A DNA stretch of 64,000 nt from Prochlorococcus sp. AG-402-I23 (GCA_003216915.1 QCIB01000005.1:1-64000); one strand, 5' to 3'; shown: positions 20,724-31,005, counted from the stretch's first letter. Numbers and translations are program-made. Notes: generated by a model not told the origin, from the sequence alone.

Positions 20724-20990
20724 TCAATCTTCAGTTAAAAAATTATCTTCACCATCAAGAGTTTCCATAAGCTTATCCAGTATTCTTGAAGAACTTAATT
20801 TATCTCCATCATTTTTTTCACAAATTTTTAAGACATTTTGCGCAACTTGTATTTTTTCTTGAATAGTTTTCGAGCCTTCTTTTGCAATTTGAATTTCTAC
20901 TTTCTTCTTAGCCGAAGATAAGCTTATACTCATAAGTTTTGCAATTTCTGCACAAATTTTTAGATATTGCCGGTCATTTATTGAATACAT
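20724..20990 (-). CDS. conserved hypothetical protein
   Basis: 88-aa ORF filling the gap between neighbours, coding-like composition. Confidence 0.6.
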   Translation of the reverse strand: MYSINDRQYLKICAEIAKLMSISLSSAKKKVEIQIAKEGSKTIQEKIQVAQNVLKICEKNDGDKLSSSRILDKLMETLDGEDNFLTED

Positions 20991-21025
20991 AAAAGAATTA
21001 ATAATTAATAAGCTAGTGCCATTTA

Positions 21026-22255
21026 CTAAGATAACAAATGAAGGTTTATGGCATCCACGATTTTTTGACTTGCTCCCGATTCCCCCATTCTTTTTTTTCC
21101 AATTTTTGCTTGTTCTAACCTATCAACTTTTCTTTTCAAAAGTAAACTTAAACGTTTTAAAAGAATTTTTTTGTTCTTACAGACTAAAACACTACCTCCC
21201 AATAATCTTGATTGCCTTTTTGCAAATGATTTTGTAAATTGTGGTCCAGGTCCCGGTAGAGAAAGAGATGGAATTCCAAGGCCAGCAATTTGCTCTGTAG
21301 CAGTTCCTGCATTAGACAAGCCAACTTCTGCCATACTGGCCCATGAATTGAATTTACCTTTTCCAATCACTACATATTGATCTTTCTTTTTCCATACTGA
21401 ATCTTCATCAATTAGAAATTTAACTTTACTCTGTTTTATAAAACCATATTTATTTAAATAACTTTTAATTTGAATCACATTCGCATTAATGCTCAATGGC
21501 AAAAGTATTACCAAATCCTTTGATAAATCAAAACCTTGCAAACAATTAAGAAAATTATCAAGATTTTTAAGAGCTTCAGGGTATCTACTTCCAACTAATA
21601 AAATAACCCTTTTAAAAGAGATAATATTTGATATCTTCTCGTTTGTTGCATTAACAAAATCCATCATAGGATTACCCAAGTATTTTGCATCAATATTTTT
21701 TTTATTCAAATTATTAGCTGTAACTTTATCTCTCATAATTAAATTTTTACATCTTGGAGATTTCATTAAAAACATTTCCCATGGATCCCATTCAGAACCT
21801 TTCAACTTATGATAAAAATCGCTTAAATCCCAACCTGGCCCACTACTCCAAGTATGATCACTTTTGGGAGTTCCAATGAAACTAAATTCGCATTCAGAAC
21901 TCCAAGCGTAAAGTAATGGCAAGAAATCGCCTACTGCGATAATTTTGCAGTTATGTTTTGACTTCTTTTTTACAAGTAGAAAATTTCTTAAATTATCGAT
22001 TAAAAATCCTGCAAACAAATCAAGCACAAATCCCTTCAGACTTTGATTACTAAAACCTCCACTAGGTAGCTCTTTAAGATATCCTATTTTACAAAAATTC
22101 TTTGATTTTATGGAATTAAATACATCTCCATTCCCTACTAATGGCAAAACTTCAATGTTTTCATTTTTTATTTTTTTTAGTAATCTTTTTATTATTTCCA
22201 GTGCGATTACATCTTCTCCATGACCATTGCATATAAATAATAGAGAATGAGACAC
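21026..22255 (-). CDS. lipid-A-disaccharide synthase-related glycosyltransferase-like protein (start corrected to GTG at 22255)
   Basis: SLLFICNGHGEDVIALEII, GLSNAGTATEQIAGLGIPSLSLPGPGPQFT. The track start at 22444 runs antisense through tRNA-Cys. Confidence 0.8.
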   Translation of the reverse strand: MSHSLLFICNGHGEDVIALEIIKRLLKKIKNENIEVLPLVGNGDVFNSIKSKNFCKIGYLKELPSGGFSNQSLKGFVLDLFAGFLIDNLRNFLLVKKKSKHNCKIIAVGDFLPLLYAWSSECEFSFIGTPKSDHTWSSGPGWDLSDFYHKLKGSEWDPWEMFLMKSPRCKNLIMRDKVTANNLNKKNIDAKYLGNPMMDFVNATNEKISNIISFKRVILLVGSRYPEALKNLDNFLNCLQGFDLSKDLVILLPLSINANVIQIKSYLNKYGFIKQSKVKFLIDEDSVWKKKDQYVVIGKGKFNSWASMAEVGLSNAGTATEQIAGLGIPSLSLPGPGPQFTKSFAKRQSRLLGGSVLVCKNKKILLKRLSLLLKRKVDRLEQAKIGKKRMGESGASQKIVDAINLHLLS

Positions 22256-22272
22256 CTGACTGTTAAGATCAT

Positions 22273-22296
22273 AAAAAGATTCAATCGAATCTTTTT
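22273..22296. other. perfect inverted repeat AAAAAGATTC-AATC-GAATCTTTTT
   Basis: 10-bp perfect arms with a 4-nt loop, 2 nt before tRNA-Cys and 17 nt from the proposed GTG start of the divergent gene. Confidence 0.85.
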
Positions 22297-22297
22297 C

Positions 22298-22368
22298 GGC
22301 GGCATGGCCAAGTGGTAAGGCAGAGGATTGCAAATCCTTTATCCCCAGTTCGAATCTGGGTGCCGCCT
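22298..22368 (+). tRNA. tRNA-Cys (anticodon GCA)
   Basis: GGCGGCA/TGCCGCC acceptor stem, anticodon loop TTGCAAA, T-arm CCCCAGTTCGAATCTGGG. Confidence 0.96.
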
Positions 22369-22578
22369 TATTTAATTTTTTTATGCATTTAATTATGAAG
22401 TTTTCGAAAAACTTCAATTTCAAATAAAGAGTATAAAGTTTCAATTACCTATTGATATATAGAAAAATAATCTTTTCTTTATTATTGATAAATAATACCT
22501 TATATCCATTAATAAATAAAATTAAATGGATTTATTAATTATTATCATCATATTATTTAAATATAAATTTGAATTATT

Positions 22579-22746
22579 TTAGTAATCATTATCTGCTACA
22601 CACATTCCTAAACATCTAACACCATTTGATGCAGTCCTTTTGCAATGATTACATAAAATGGGATCTTTCTTTGAAGTAAATTTAATTTTTGAATTATTTT
22701 GGTCTTTAAAACTTATTAACTCTTGTGTTGAATCAAATAGAGTCAT
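22579..22746 (-). CDS. small CxxC...CxxxC putative zinc-ribbon protein
   Basis: MTLFDSTQELISFKDQNNSKIKFTSKKDPILCNHCKRTASNGVRCLGMCVADNDY. The internal Met start reduces overlap with the upstream gene. Confidence 0.55.
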   Translation of the reverse strand: MTLFDSTQELISFKDQNNSKIKFTSKKDPILCNHCKRTASNGVRCLGMCVADNDY

Positions 22747-23377
22747 TCTTGGAATCATCACTTGAATCGATACTAACAACAAGTGAAGCATTTGTGTTGG
22801 AAGAGGGTATATCCATAATTTTTACAGTTTCTTTAGGCTCATCAATAACTTGATTTTCTTCAATACTCTCATCCACTGCGCAAGCTTCAAGAGCCTCTCG
22901 AAGTAGTGAATCAAAAGTTGCTCCAGGCAATCTATGTCTAGCAACCTCCAGAAAAGTTCTCGGTAACGATTCAGATGCAGCATCTCGTAAGGCAGGATTA
23001 TTCTTTCTATGTTCTTGTTCTTCTTCTATTGATTTAATAAACCTCAGTGTGACATCTCTTTTGGTAGAGGCTTTTATCAACGTATCGTTTTCAGGATTAC
23101 TAACATTAGGTTCATTTTCAAGATCACTAAGTCTTTTTTCCAAACTATTTAAAACTTCATTAGCTTCTTTACTAATATGCGCTAATTGACCATCGGACAA
23201 ATTAGGTAAATCAGCTACAAAAACTTTCCCATGATCTCTTAGTGTCAAGAAAGTTGGTCTTGGGCCTTGAGCTTGTCTACCAATTGATTCAGAATTATTA
23301 CCTATTGGTCTTTTTGGAGGTGTAGGGCCAGCAGAACTACGTCTACGTGTAATTCTTTGATTATTTGCAAAGGGCAT
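22733..23377 (-). CDS. conserved hypothetical protein (picocyanobacterial)
   Basis: 214-aa ORF with a basic N-terminus and acidic C-terminus. Confidence 0.7.
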   Translation of the reverse strand: MPFANNQRITRRRSSAGPTPPKRPIGNNSESIGRQAQGPRPTFLTLRDHGKVFVADLPNLSDGQLAHISKEANEVLNSLEKRLSDLENEPNVSNPENDTLIKASTKRDVTLRFIKSIEEEQEHRKNNPALRDAASESLPRTFLEVARHRLPGATFDSLLREALEACAVDESIEENQVIDEPKETVKIMDIPSSNTNASLVVSIDSSDDSKNDSI

Positions 23378-23509
23378 TGAATAAAGGTTAAATCTTAATA
23401 CTTAAACTTCCGATATAATTCGGCGGTAATTTTATTATATTACACCTAACTTTTTCATTTGGGTATAAAAAATAATTTTTTAAAACTCATTTAAAAAAGA
23501 TAAAAAAAT

Positions 23510-24553
23510 TTAAGTTAAAATTTCTGGCAAAAATTTACTAATTGTTGAATCATTTTTTCGAACTATCTTTCCAATTTCCCAACTATCTATGTCATGATCT
23601 TTACAGATACTTAATATGGCGTCCTTAAATTGTTTATCAATAATTAAACAAAATCCCACTCCAAGATTGAAAGTATTCCAATAATCTTTTTCAGGAATCG
23701 ATCCTTTCTCTTTGAGGAATTTAAATAAAATAGGAATTTCCCAAGAACTGGTATTGATATAAGGAATAAAATCAGAAGGTATACATCTTGGTAAATTTTC
23801 TGGAATTCCTCCTCCAGTAATATGAGACATCGCTTTAATTCCTATATTTTCAGATAACATTTGATTAATAACATTATTGTAAATTTTTGTGGGTTTCAAT
23901 AACTCATCATAAAAATTTAAGTGAGAAACTTTTTCAAATTCTTTATCTATTTGATTATTCTTTTGAATAATTTTTCTTACTAAACTAAAGCCATTACTAT
24001 GAACTCCATTACTTTTTAAAGCAATTATTAAATCATTTTCAGATACTTTCTTACCATTAATAAGCTTATCCTCATCAACTATTCCAACGCAAAACCCTGC
24101 AAGATCATACTTATTTTTTGAATAAAATCCAGGCATTTCAGCAGTTTCACCGCCGAGTAATGAACAGTTATTTTCTCCGCAGCCATGTGAAATTCCCTGA
24201 ACAACCCTCAATAATTGTTTCTTATCAAGTTTACCAGTAGCAATATAATCCAGAAAAAATAAAGGTTTTGCACCACTAGTAATGATATCGTTCATGCACA
24301 TAGCAACTAAATCAATACCAACCTCAAAGTGAAAGTTTTTACTTTGGGCTAATTCTAATTTTGTTCCAACTCCATCAGTTCCTGAAACAAGAACTGGTTT
24401 TTTAAAACTATCGATAGGAATTCTAAACAAACCTCCGAACCCACCAATACCCTCAATCACATTAGATGTATGAGTTCCTTCAACTGCCTGTTTAATTTCG
24501 GAAACAAATTCTCGTCCAGCTTCTATATCAACACCTGATGTTTTGTAATCCAT
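23510..24553 (-). CDS. purM: phosphoribosylformylglycinamidine cyclo-ligase
   Basis: DYKTSGVDIEAGREFV, GTDGVGTKL, GGETAEMPGFY, HITGGGIPENLPR. Confidence 0.97.
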   Translation of the reverse strand: MDYKTSGVDIEAGREFVSEIKQAVEGTHTSNVIEGIGGFGGLFRIPIDSFKKPVLVSGTDGVGTKLELAQSKNFHFEVGIDLVAMCMNDIITSGAKPLFFLDYIATGKLDKKQLLRVVQGISHGCGENNCSLLGGETAEMPGFYSKNKYDLAGFCVGIVDEDKLINGKKVSENDLIIALKSNGVHSNGFSLVRKIIQKNNQIDKEFEKVSHLNFYDELLKPTKIYNNVINQMLSENIGIKAMSHITGGGIPENLPRCIPSDFIPYINTSSWEIPILFKFLKEKGSIPEKDYWNTFNLGVGFCLIIDKQFKDAILSICKDHDIDSWEIGKIVRKNDSTISKFLPEILT

Positions 24554-24651
24554 AAAATAAAAATGATAGACTTCCCCTATATAGATATTCCTCCTAAGAT
24601 TGCTTTTGTCCAGTAATTATTTATCAAATAGATTTATTTTTTAAAAACAAA

Positions 24652-26175
24652 GTGAAGAAAATAATCATAAGGAAAACTGAAGAAATAGAAAATTGGAGGA
24701 GAAATATAAATAGTGAAATTAACTTCATTCCAACAATGGGTAATCTTCATAATGGACATATAAAACTAATATCAACAGCAAAAAATGATAATTCAAATGT
24801 TAATTTAGTAAGTATTTTTATTAATCCACTTCAATTTGATAACAAGTTAGATTTAGAGAATTACCCTAAAACAATTGATAATGATATAAAAATCTCCTTT
24901 TCAAATGGCGCAGATGTCATCTTCATCCCAAATAATGAAGATATATATCCACCGAATAATAAAAATATTAAATTCCTAAAAGCTCCAATAGAATTATCTT
25001 CTGCATTATGTGGATTAAATCGAATTGGACATTTTGATGGAGTTTGTACAGTAGTTTATAGATTACTTAATCTCATCAAGCCAAAAAATCTTTACTTAGG
25101 AGAAAAAGATTGGCAACAACTTTTAATTTTAAAAAATCTTGTCCTAAGAAAGAAATTAAATGTTGCTATTAAATCTATTCCTACACAAAGAGATTTTGAT
25201 GGAATCCCTTTAAGTTCACGTAATATACATTTATCAAAAAACGAAAGAAAATTGATTAGTTTTTTTTCAAGTGAGTTATTAGAAGCAAAAAAAATTTTTC
25301 AACAAGAAAAAAAGATCAATTTAAACGAAATAATTAAAAAGCTATCAGCAAAAAAAATTCCAATTGAATATTTAGAACATTTACACCCTCATACACTCCA
25401 AAAAGCAAGACTTGAAGATAATATTTCGTTACTGGCTGGTGCGATAAGATGTGGAGAGACAAGATTAATTGATCACGTTTTTCTAATGAAAAGAAGGCCG
25501 ATTATTGCAATTGATGGTCCTGCAGGGTCAGGTAAAAGTACTGTAACAAAGTTAATAGCGAAGAAACTTAAACTTTTATATTTAGATACTGGAGCAATGT
25601 ATAGGGCATTGAGTTGGCTTATGATCAAAGAAAGTATTGATTATAAAAAAGAAAAAAAATTACAGAATATTCTTAAAGATATATCTATTGTTTTCAAGTC
25701 GAATACAAATTCACATCAGGATGTTTATGTTAATAACTACTGTGTTACTGAAGAAATTAGGTCGCAAAAGATAAGTTCCATCGTTTCTAAAATTTCCTCA
25801 ATAAAAGAAGTAAGAAAATTCTTAGTAGAAGCACAAAGAAAAATTGGAGAATCAGGCGGACTTGTAGCTGAGGGAAGAGATATAGGAACTACTGTTTTTC
25901 CTCATGCAGAACTTAAAATATTTTTAACTGCTAGTATCGATGAAAGAGCAAAAAGAAGAAAATCTGATAAAAATAGTAAAGACTCACAAGAAATAGACCT
26001 TCATACATTAAAAGAACTTATAAAGAAAAGAGATTTTGAAGATTCCAATAGGGAAATTTCACCTCTAAAAAAAGCGAATGAGGCAATAGAAATTACTACG
26101 GATGGATATTCAATTAATGAGGTAGTGGATAAAATTATTGACCTTTATAATGATAAGATTCCTAAAGAGACTTAG
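24652..26175 (+). CDS. panC/cmk: bifunctional pantoate--beta-alanine ligase / cytidylate kinase
   Basis: PanC motifs (IPTMGNLHNGHIKLI, FDGVCTVVYRL, YLGEKDWQQL) followed by the CMK start PIIAIDGPAGSGKSTVTKLIA and LYLDTGAMYRA. GTG start. Confidence 0.96.
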   Translation: MKKIIIRKTEEIENWRRNINSEINFIPTMGNLHNGHIKLISTAKNDNSNVNLVSIFINPLQFDNKLDLENYPKTIDNDIKISFSNGADVIFIPNNEDIYPPNNKNIKFLKAPIELSSALCGLNRIGHFDGVCTVVYRLLNLIKPKNLYLGEKDWQQLLILKNLVLRKKLNVAIKSIPTQRDFDGIPLSSRNIHLSKNERKLISFFSSELLEAKKIFQQEKKINLNEIIKKLSAKKIPIEYLEHLHPHTLQKARLEDNISLLAGAIRCGETRLIDHVFLMKRRPIIAIDGPAGSGKSTVTKLIAKKLKLLYLDTGAMYRALSWLMIKESIDYKKEKKLQNILKDISIVFKSNTNSHQDVYVNNYCVTEEIRSQKISSIVSKISSIKEVRKFLVEAQRKIGESGGLVAEGRDIGTTVFPHAELKIFLTASIDERAKRRKSDKNSKDSQEIDLHTLKELIKKRDFEDSNREISPLKKANEAIEITTDGYSINEVVDKIIDLYNDKIPKET

Positions 26176-26186
26176 ATCAAATAAAT

Positions 26187-26660
26187 TCAAGAAATACTTT
26201 CCAAAAACCCTGTTACAGAGTCTTCTAAAATATCAAGGACATAATCGAAGCCCTCATCACCTCCAAAATATGGGTCAGGCACTTCTTGCTCATTAAAAAC
26301 TGATCTAAAATCTTGTATTTTTTTTATTGATGCAAAACCAGTTGAAACTGTTCTATTTTTAAGATCTTGAATATTTCTAAAATTTGAATCGTCCATCGCA
26401 AGAATATAGTTAAATTCGTCAAAATCTTTGCTAGTAATTTGACGAGCCCTGCTGAAGATATTTATATCTCTTCTTTCTGCCGCAATTCTCATCCTAGAGT
26501 CAGCTTTTTTTCCAATATGCCAACTCCCAGTTCCAGCAGAATCTACAATAAAGCCATCGGTTAATCCCTTCTTTTCAAGTAGACTTACAAAAATAGCTTC
26601 TGCTGCAGGAGACCTACAAATATTTCCCAAACATACAAAAAGAACAGAAATTTTATTCAT
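26187..26660 (-). CDS. low molecular weight protein-tyrosine phosphatase
   Basis: VLFVCLGNICRSPAAEAIF and the DPYFGG acid loop. Confidence 0.94.
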   Translation of the reverse strand: MNKISVLFVCLGNICRSPAAEAIFVSLLEKKGLTDGFIVDSAGTGSWHIGKKADSRMRIAAERRDINIFSRARQITSKDFDEFNYILAMDDSNFRNIQDLKNRTVSTGFASIKKIQDFRSVFNEQEVPDPYFGGDEGFDYVLDILEDSVTGFLESIS

Positions 26661-26692
26661 ATGATTTCAAATTCCAATAGATTATAAGACTT

Positions 26693-27454
26693 TTAAGTAG
26701 TAAATAAAACTTCTTCAATTAAAGATTCAGTAAATTCTTTACCAAACAAACTCGACAACATTGGCCTTGCTGGATCGTTATCTCTTCTATAAGTCAAATA
26801 ATTATTTTGACCGTTTATTAATTCTTTTTGCAGTTCAATATTGACTTCTTTGCTTTCGAAAAGAATTTCCAAATATAAATCAAGATATTCCTTAAATGAG
26901 GCATAAAGCTGATTAGTAATTAAAAAATCACTTCTTTCTTCTTTTGGTAATTTTGACCATATTACTCCTGGAGAAAAAAATCTAGCTACATCCGCAGACA
27001 TTTTTTCAGCTAATGGGAGTGATAAATGACAATGATTTTTGAGTTTTATAAGTTTTTCTAATAACTCATTATTGTATTGATTTTGTATTTTTAATGAAGG
27101 CTGAAAATCTAATACTAATAAATAACTATTAGGTAGAGAAACAAAATCTACTCCAAAAAATGGGACGTTATAAATAGTATTAGGAATAATTAAAAAATTT
27201 AAAACAGAATAATTTGGACTATTTATACAAACTGCCCTTGCGAATTGAATTCTTTTTTTATGCGTTACACCCCAAGTAGATAGATTTACATTTTTTTTTG
27301 ATTTTTTTGAACCATAAGTTGAATCTTTATAAGAATATTCCGAGGGTATTGTTTTTTCTAAACAGTTATATTTACTTAAATTATTTGTTAAATATTTTAA
27401 AAAATTATGCCATCTCCAATCTGACCTGTAAAAAATAGTATCTTGTATTAACAT
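26693..27454 (-). CDS. pebB: phycoerythrobilin:ferredoxin oxidoreductase
   Basis: Ferredoxin-dependent bilin reductase family, in ho1-pebA-pebB order. Confidence 0.88.
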   Translation of the reverse strand: MLIQDTIFYRSDWRWHNFLKYLTNNLSKYNCLEKTIPSEYSYKDSTYGSKKSKKNVNLSTWGVTHKKRIQFARAVCINSPNYSVLNFLIIPNTIYNVPFFGVDFVSLPNSYLLVLDFQPSLKIQNQYNNELLEKLIKLKNHCHLSLPLAEKMSADVARFFSPGVIWSKLPKEERSDFLITNQLYASFKEYLDLYLEILFESKEVNIELQKELINGQNNYLTYRRDNDPARPMLSSLFGKEFTESLIEEVLFTT

Positions 27455-28165
27455 TCAATGAATAATCTCATTATTTAATGTAAATAGAAATTTATTGATA
27501 AATTTTTTTGTCCATTTTTCTCCAAAAAAAGATTTAAACAATTTATCTGCAGGGTCTTTTTCAAAACTGTACTTATCATATTTAATTTGATTAATCTTTA
27601 TTTCTTCTGCATTTAAAAATTGATTAACAGGATGCGATTTATAAATTTTCAAATAATTATTTACAAATGAATGGAATATATTATTTAAATCTCTATCAAG
27701 ATTTAATTTATTTCCTCTACATATAATCACCCATGGGGAAAAATACTTTTTTGCATCATATATATTCTTCATTTTATTATTATCAAATGCAGAATATTTT
27801 TTCTTAATACTACCTAAACTTGAACAATATTTTTCAAGATATTTGCTTTCTTGAATTAAAGGTTGATAATCAAGTATTGCTAATAACTTTTGAGAAGTTC
27901 CAAACCATAAAATATCAGCCCCTAAAATAGGCAATTCACTATCAAAATTAGGATATGCGACCGTATTAAACACTTGCAGTTTTTTGCCACCATCTAATCT
28001 TGTTATTCGCCACTTTCTATATTCGGGAGATGAAAAAAGCCAATTTTTAATAATATATTTTGAGTCTTCATTGTGATGTTCTTTGAATTCACTAGATATT
28101 TGTACTTCATGTCCATTTAATTCATCAATATTGGTTTTAAGGAAATCAACTAATGAATCAAACAT
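27455..28165 (-). CDS. pebA: 15,16-dihydrobiliverdin:ferredoxin oxidoreductase
   Basis: 236 aa, ferredoxin-dependent bilin reductase family ([31 protein letters not shown]), adjacent to ho1. Confidence 0.88.
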   Translation of the reverse strand: MFDSLVDFLKTNIDELNGHEVQISSEFKEHHNEDSKYIIKNWLFSSPEYRKWRITRLDGGKKLQVFNTVAYPNFDSELPILGADILWFGTSQKLLAILDYQPLIQESKYLEKYCSSLGSIKKKYSAFDNNKMKNIYDAKKYFSPWVIICRGNKLNLDRDLNNIFHSFVNNYLKIYKSHPVNQFLNAEEIKINQIKYDKYSFEKDPADKLFKSFFGEKWTKKFINKFLFTLNNEIIH

Positions 28166-28170
28166 AAATA

Positions 28171-28881
28171 TTAGGTCTCGGTACTTCCTTTCCTAACTTT
28201 TTTTGTAATGTAATTAAATACAATCTTGCCTAAAACAGCAATCAAGTTACCTTCAAGCTCCTTAAACATTTTCATATTGTAAGTAAAAGCTTGATTAGCT
28301 TCATCAATAATTTGATCAGCCGTCTTTTGATTTATTGGAAGTTGATTCAAAGTAATGGAATATTCTTCCTTGAATTTCTTTTCATCAGCAATTAATTCAA
28401 ACTCATAAAAATTTAAACCATCATTTCCCTGCAAATTTAATGCTTTTTTAGCGATCCTTTTCAAGATTTGTCCCCCAGATAAATCTCCTATATAGCGAGT
28501 GTAGTGGTGACCAACTAAGAGCTCTGGTGAATTTTTAGCGACCTCTCGGATTCTTTCAACATATTCTTTTGCTGAATGAGAGATATTAATTTCATTCTTC
28601 CAGTTTTCACCAAAATAAAATTTAAGATCATTTACAAGAGTTTCTTTCCTGAATAATGATTTAAAACCTATAGGTTTTATTACGGGATGTTCCTCATTGA
28701 CCAGTCTTTCAATTTCTTCTTCCATAGCTTCATAAACAAAATATAAATCACTTATTAATTTTCTATAAGATTTTTTTTCAACAACTCCTTTTAAAAAACA
28801 AGCCACAAAGCCAGTATTTTCTGCCATAGTATGGGATTTTTTTGTCCCTTCTCTTAATTGTCCTGCAAGAGCAACTGCCAT
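28171..28881 (-). CDS. ho1: heme oxygenase (biliverdin-producing)
   Basis: [48 protein letters not shown]. Confidence 0.96.
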   Translation of the reverse strand: MAVALAGQLREGTKKSHTMAENTGFVACFLKGVVEKKSYRKLISDLYFVYEAMEEEIERLVNEEHPVIKPIGFKSLFRKETLVNDLKFYFGENWKNEINISHSAKEYVERIREVAKNSPELLVGHHYTRYIGDLSGGQILKRIAKKALNLQGNDGLNFYEFELIADEKKFKEEYSITLNQLPINQKTADQIIDEANQAFTYNMKMFKELEGNLIAVLGKIVFNYITKKVRKGSTET

Positions 28882-28938
28882 ATATTTTGAATTATTTTTG
28901 TAAGTGTATTTAATCTACAAGGAAAATACATAAAACAG

Positions 28939-29370
28939 CTAATTTTTGTTACCAGCGGATGTTGTGGAGAATAGCTTATAAAGTTCTTTACAAACCAAAA
29001 ATAGGTTATCTTTTTGTTCCTTTTGCGGTAGATGAGTACCAGTCATTTCCCAATCACCGATAGTAGCCACTCTCCATCTCTCGGAGGGAACAATCATACC
29101 TCGCATTATTATTCCCAACAATTTCGGAACTCTGCCATTATTATCATTTTCAATTCTTAATTGTAAAAGTATTGCTCTACATTCAATAAGAGGACTCCAA
29201 CCAGGGAAATGAAACGCAAAATCAATAGTATCTTGCATGGATTCATTATTTGAATTGTCCCAGGGACTAAAGTTTACGCTTGCATCTGGAAAATATTTTC
29301 GAAACAAAGCTGCAGTGGAAGCAATTTTATTAGCTATTTGAACATTACTTACATTTGAACTCGCATTCAT
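28939..29370 (-). CDS. conserved hypothetical protein upstream of ho1
   Basis: 143-aa ORF, same strand as the bilin genes. Confidence 0.65.
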   Translation of the reverse strand: MNASSNVSNVQIANKIASTAALFRKYFPDASVNFSPWDNSNNESMQDTIDFAFHFPGWSPLIECRAILLQLRIENDNNGRVPKLLGIIMRGMIVPSERWRVATIGDWEMTGTHLPQKEQKDNLFLVCKELYKLFSTTSAGNKN

Positions 29371-29580
29371 AAGTAGCTGAGTATTTTTTTGAAAATGACA
29401 TAATTTGCTTTAACTTGCTTATTAACTACTTTTTCTTTTAATAAAGATGTTGAAATGCTGATCAATAAACTATTCTCTATTCACATTTGAGTAATAAATT
29501 TCTAGGTTTTAAAGAAAATAACTCATCGCAAATTACAATACGAGGAACTTCAATGAGTTATCTTTTATTAATTCAATGCT

Positions 29581-31005
29581 ATGCCAAAATTTGAAAAATT
29601 AACTTTACCTAATGAAGGCGAGATAATAACTTTTAATCAAGGCAAACCTAATGTTCCTAATAATCCAATTGTCCCATTTATTAGGGGTGATGGTACTGGA
29701 GTTGATATTTGGCCTGCAACCCAAATCGTTCTTGATTCAGCTATTAAAAAAAGCTATGGAGATGAAAGAAAAATTAATTGGTTTAAAGTCTATGCAGGCG
29801 ATGAAGCTTGTGAACTTTATGGAACATATAACTACCTCCCTCAAGATACTATTGAAGCAATCAAATACTTTGGTGTTGCCATCAAAGGTCCTTTAACAAC
29901 TCCCATCGGTGGAGGTATTAGATCTCTTAATGTTGCATTAAGACAAATATTTGATTTATATAGCTGTGTTAGACCATGCAAATATTATTCAGGAACTCCA
30001 AGCCCTCACAAAAATCCCCAAAATTTAGACGTTATTGTTTATAGAGAAAATACTGAGGATATCTACATGGGGATTGAATGGGAAGCGGAGGATAATAATT
30101 GTCTTGAATTAATTAATCACTTAAATAACGTTGTCATACCAAAAAGTAAAAATTTAAAAAATAGATCTATACCCGACGGATCAGGTATTGGAATAAAACC
30201 GGTGAGTAAAGCTGGTAGCCAAAGGCATATTAGAAAAGCTATTGAACATGCCAAAAGATTATCAGGAGATAAAAGGCATGTGACTCTTGTACATAAAGGG
30301 AATATTATGAAATATACAGAAGGTGCATTTAGAGATTGGGGATATGAATTAGCAGTAAATGAATTTAGAGAAGATTGCATTACAGAAAGAGAAAGCTGGA
30401 TTTTAGATAATATTCAGAAAAATCCAGAAATTACAATTGAAAATAATGCTCGAAAAATTGAACCAGGTTTTGACAAGCTTACAAATAACAAAAAAGCATT
30501 CATTTGCGAAGAAATTAAAGAAGTTATTGCATCAATATCAAATTCTCACGGAGATGGAAAATGGAAAGAACTTATTCTTGTTGATGATCGGATAGCTGAT
30601 AGTATATTTCAACAAATTCAAACTAGACCTCAAGAATATTCAATTCTTGCAACCTTAAATCTCAATGGCGACTATGTTTCTGATGCAGCTGCAGCAATTG
30701 TTGGTGGCCTAGGTATGGCTCCTGGTGCAAATATTGGAGATAATGCAGCAATTTTCGAAGCTACGCACGGTACTGCGCCAAAACATGCAGGCTTAAATAA
30801 GATTAATCCAGGCTCAGTAATTCTTAGTGGTGTAATGATGCTTGAATATTTTGGTTGGGATGAGGCAGCTAACTTAATTACTAATGGTTTAAGTAAGGCA
30901 ATAGAGCAAAAAAAAGTCACCTATGATCTAGCACGCTTAATGGAACCAAAAGTAGAACCGTTATCCTGCAGCAGTTTTGCTGAAGAAATTATCTCAAATT
31001 TCTAA
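29581..31005 (+). CDS. icd: isocitrate dehydrogenase (NADP+)
   Basis: PFIRGDGTGVDIWPA, RSLNVALRQIFDLYSCVRPC, YRENTEDIYMGIEW, APGANIGDNAAIFEATHGTAPKHAG. Confidence 0.98.
   Translation: MPKFEKLTLPNEGEIITFNQGKPNVPNNPIVPFIRGDGTGVDIWPATQIVLDSAIKKSYGDERKINWFKVYAGDEACELYGTYNYLPQDTIEAIKYFGVAIKGPLTTPIGGGIRSLNVALRQIFDLYSCVRPCKYYSGTPSPHKNPQNLDVIVYRENTEDIYMGIEWEAEDNNCLELINHLNNVVIPKSKNLKNRSIPDGSGIGIKPVSKAGSQRHIRKAIEHAKRLSGDKRHVTLVHKGNIMKYTEGAFRDWGYELAVNEFREDCITERESWILDNIQKNPEITIENNARKIEPGFDKLTNNKKAFICEEIKEVIASISNSHGDGKWKELILVDDRIADSIFQQIQTRPQEYSILATLNLNGDYVSDAAAAIVGGLGMAPGANIGDNAAIFEATHGTAPKHAGLNKINPGSVILSGVMMLEYFGWDEAANLITNGLSKAIEQKKVTYDLARLMEPKVEPLSCSSFAEEIISNF

Noticed and set aside
22508-22539. Inverted repeat ATTAATAAAT...ATTTATTAAT
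   Set aside because: A/T-only arms in a very AT-rich intergenic region; likely by chance.
24652-26175. panC-cmk fusion considered as a novelty
   Set aside because: This bifunctional fusion is a known common arrangement in cyanobacteria.
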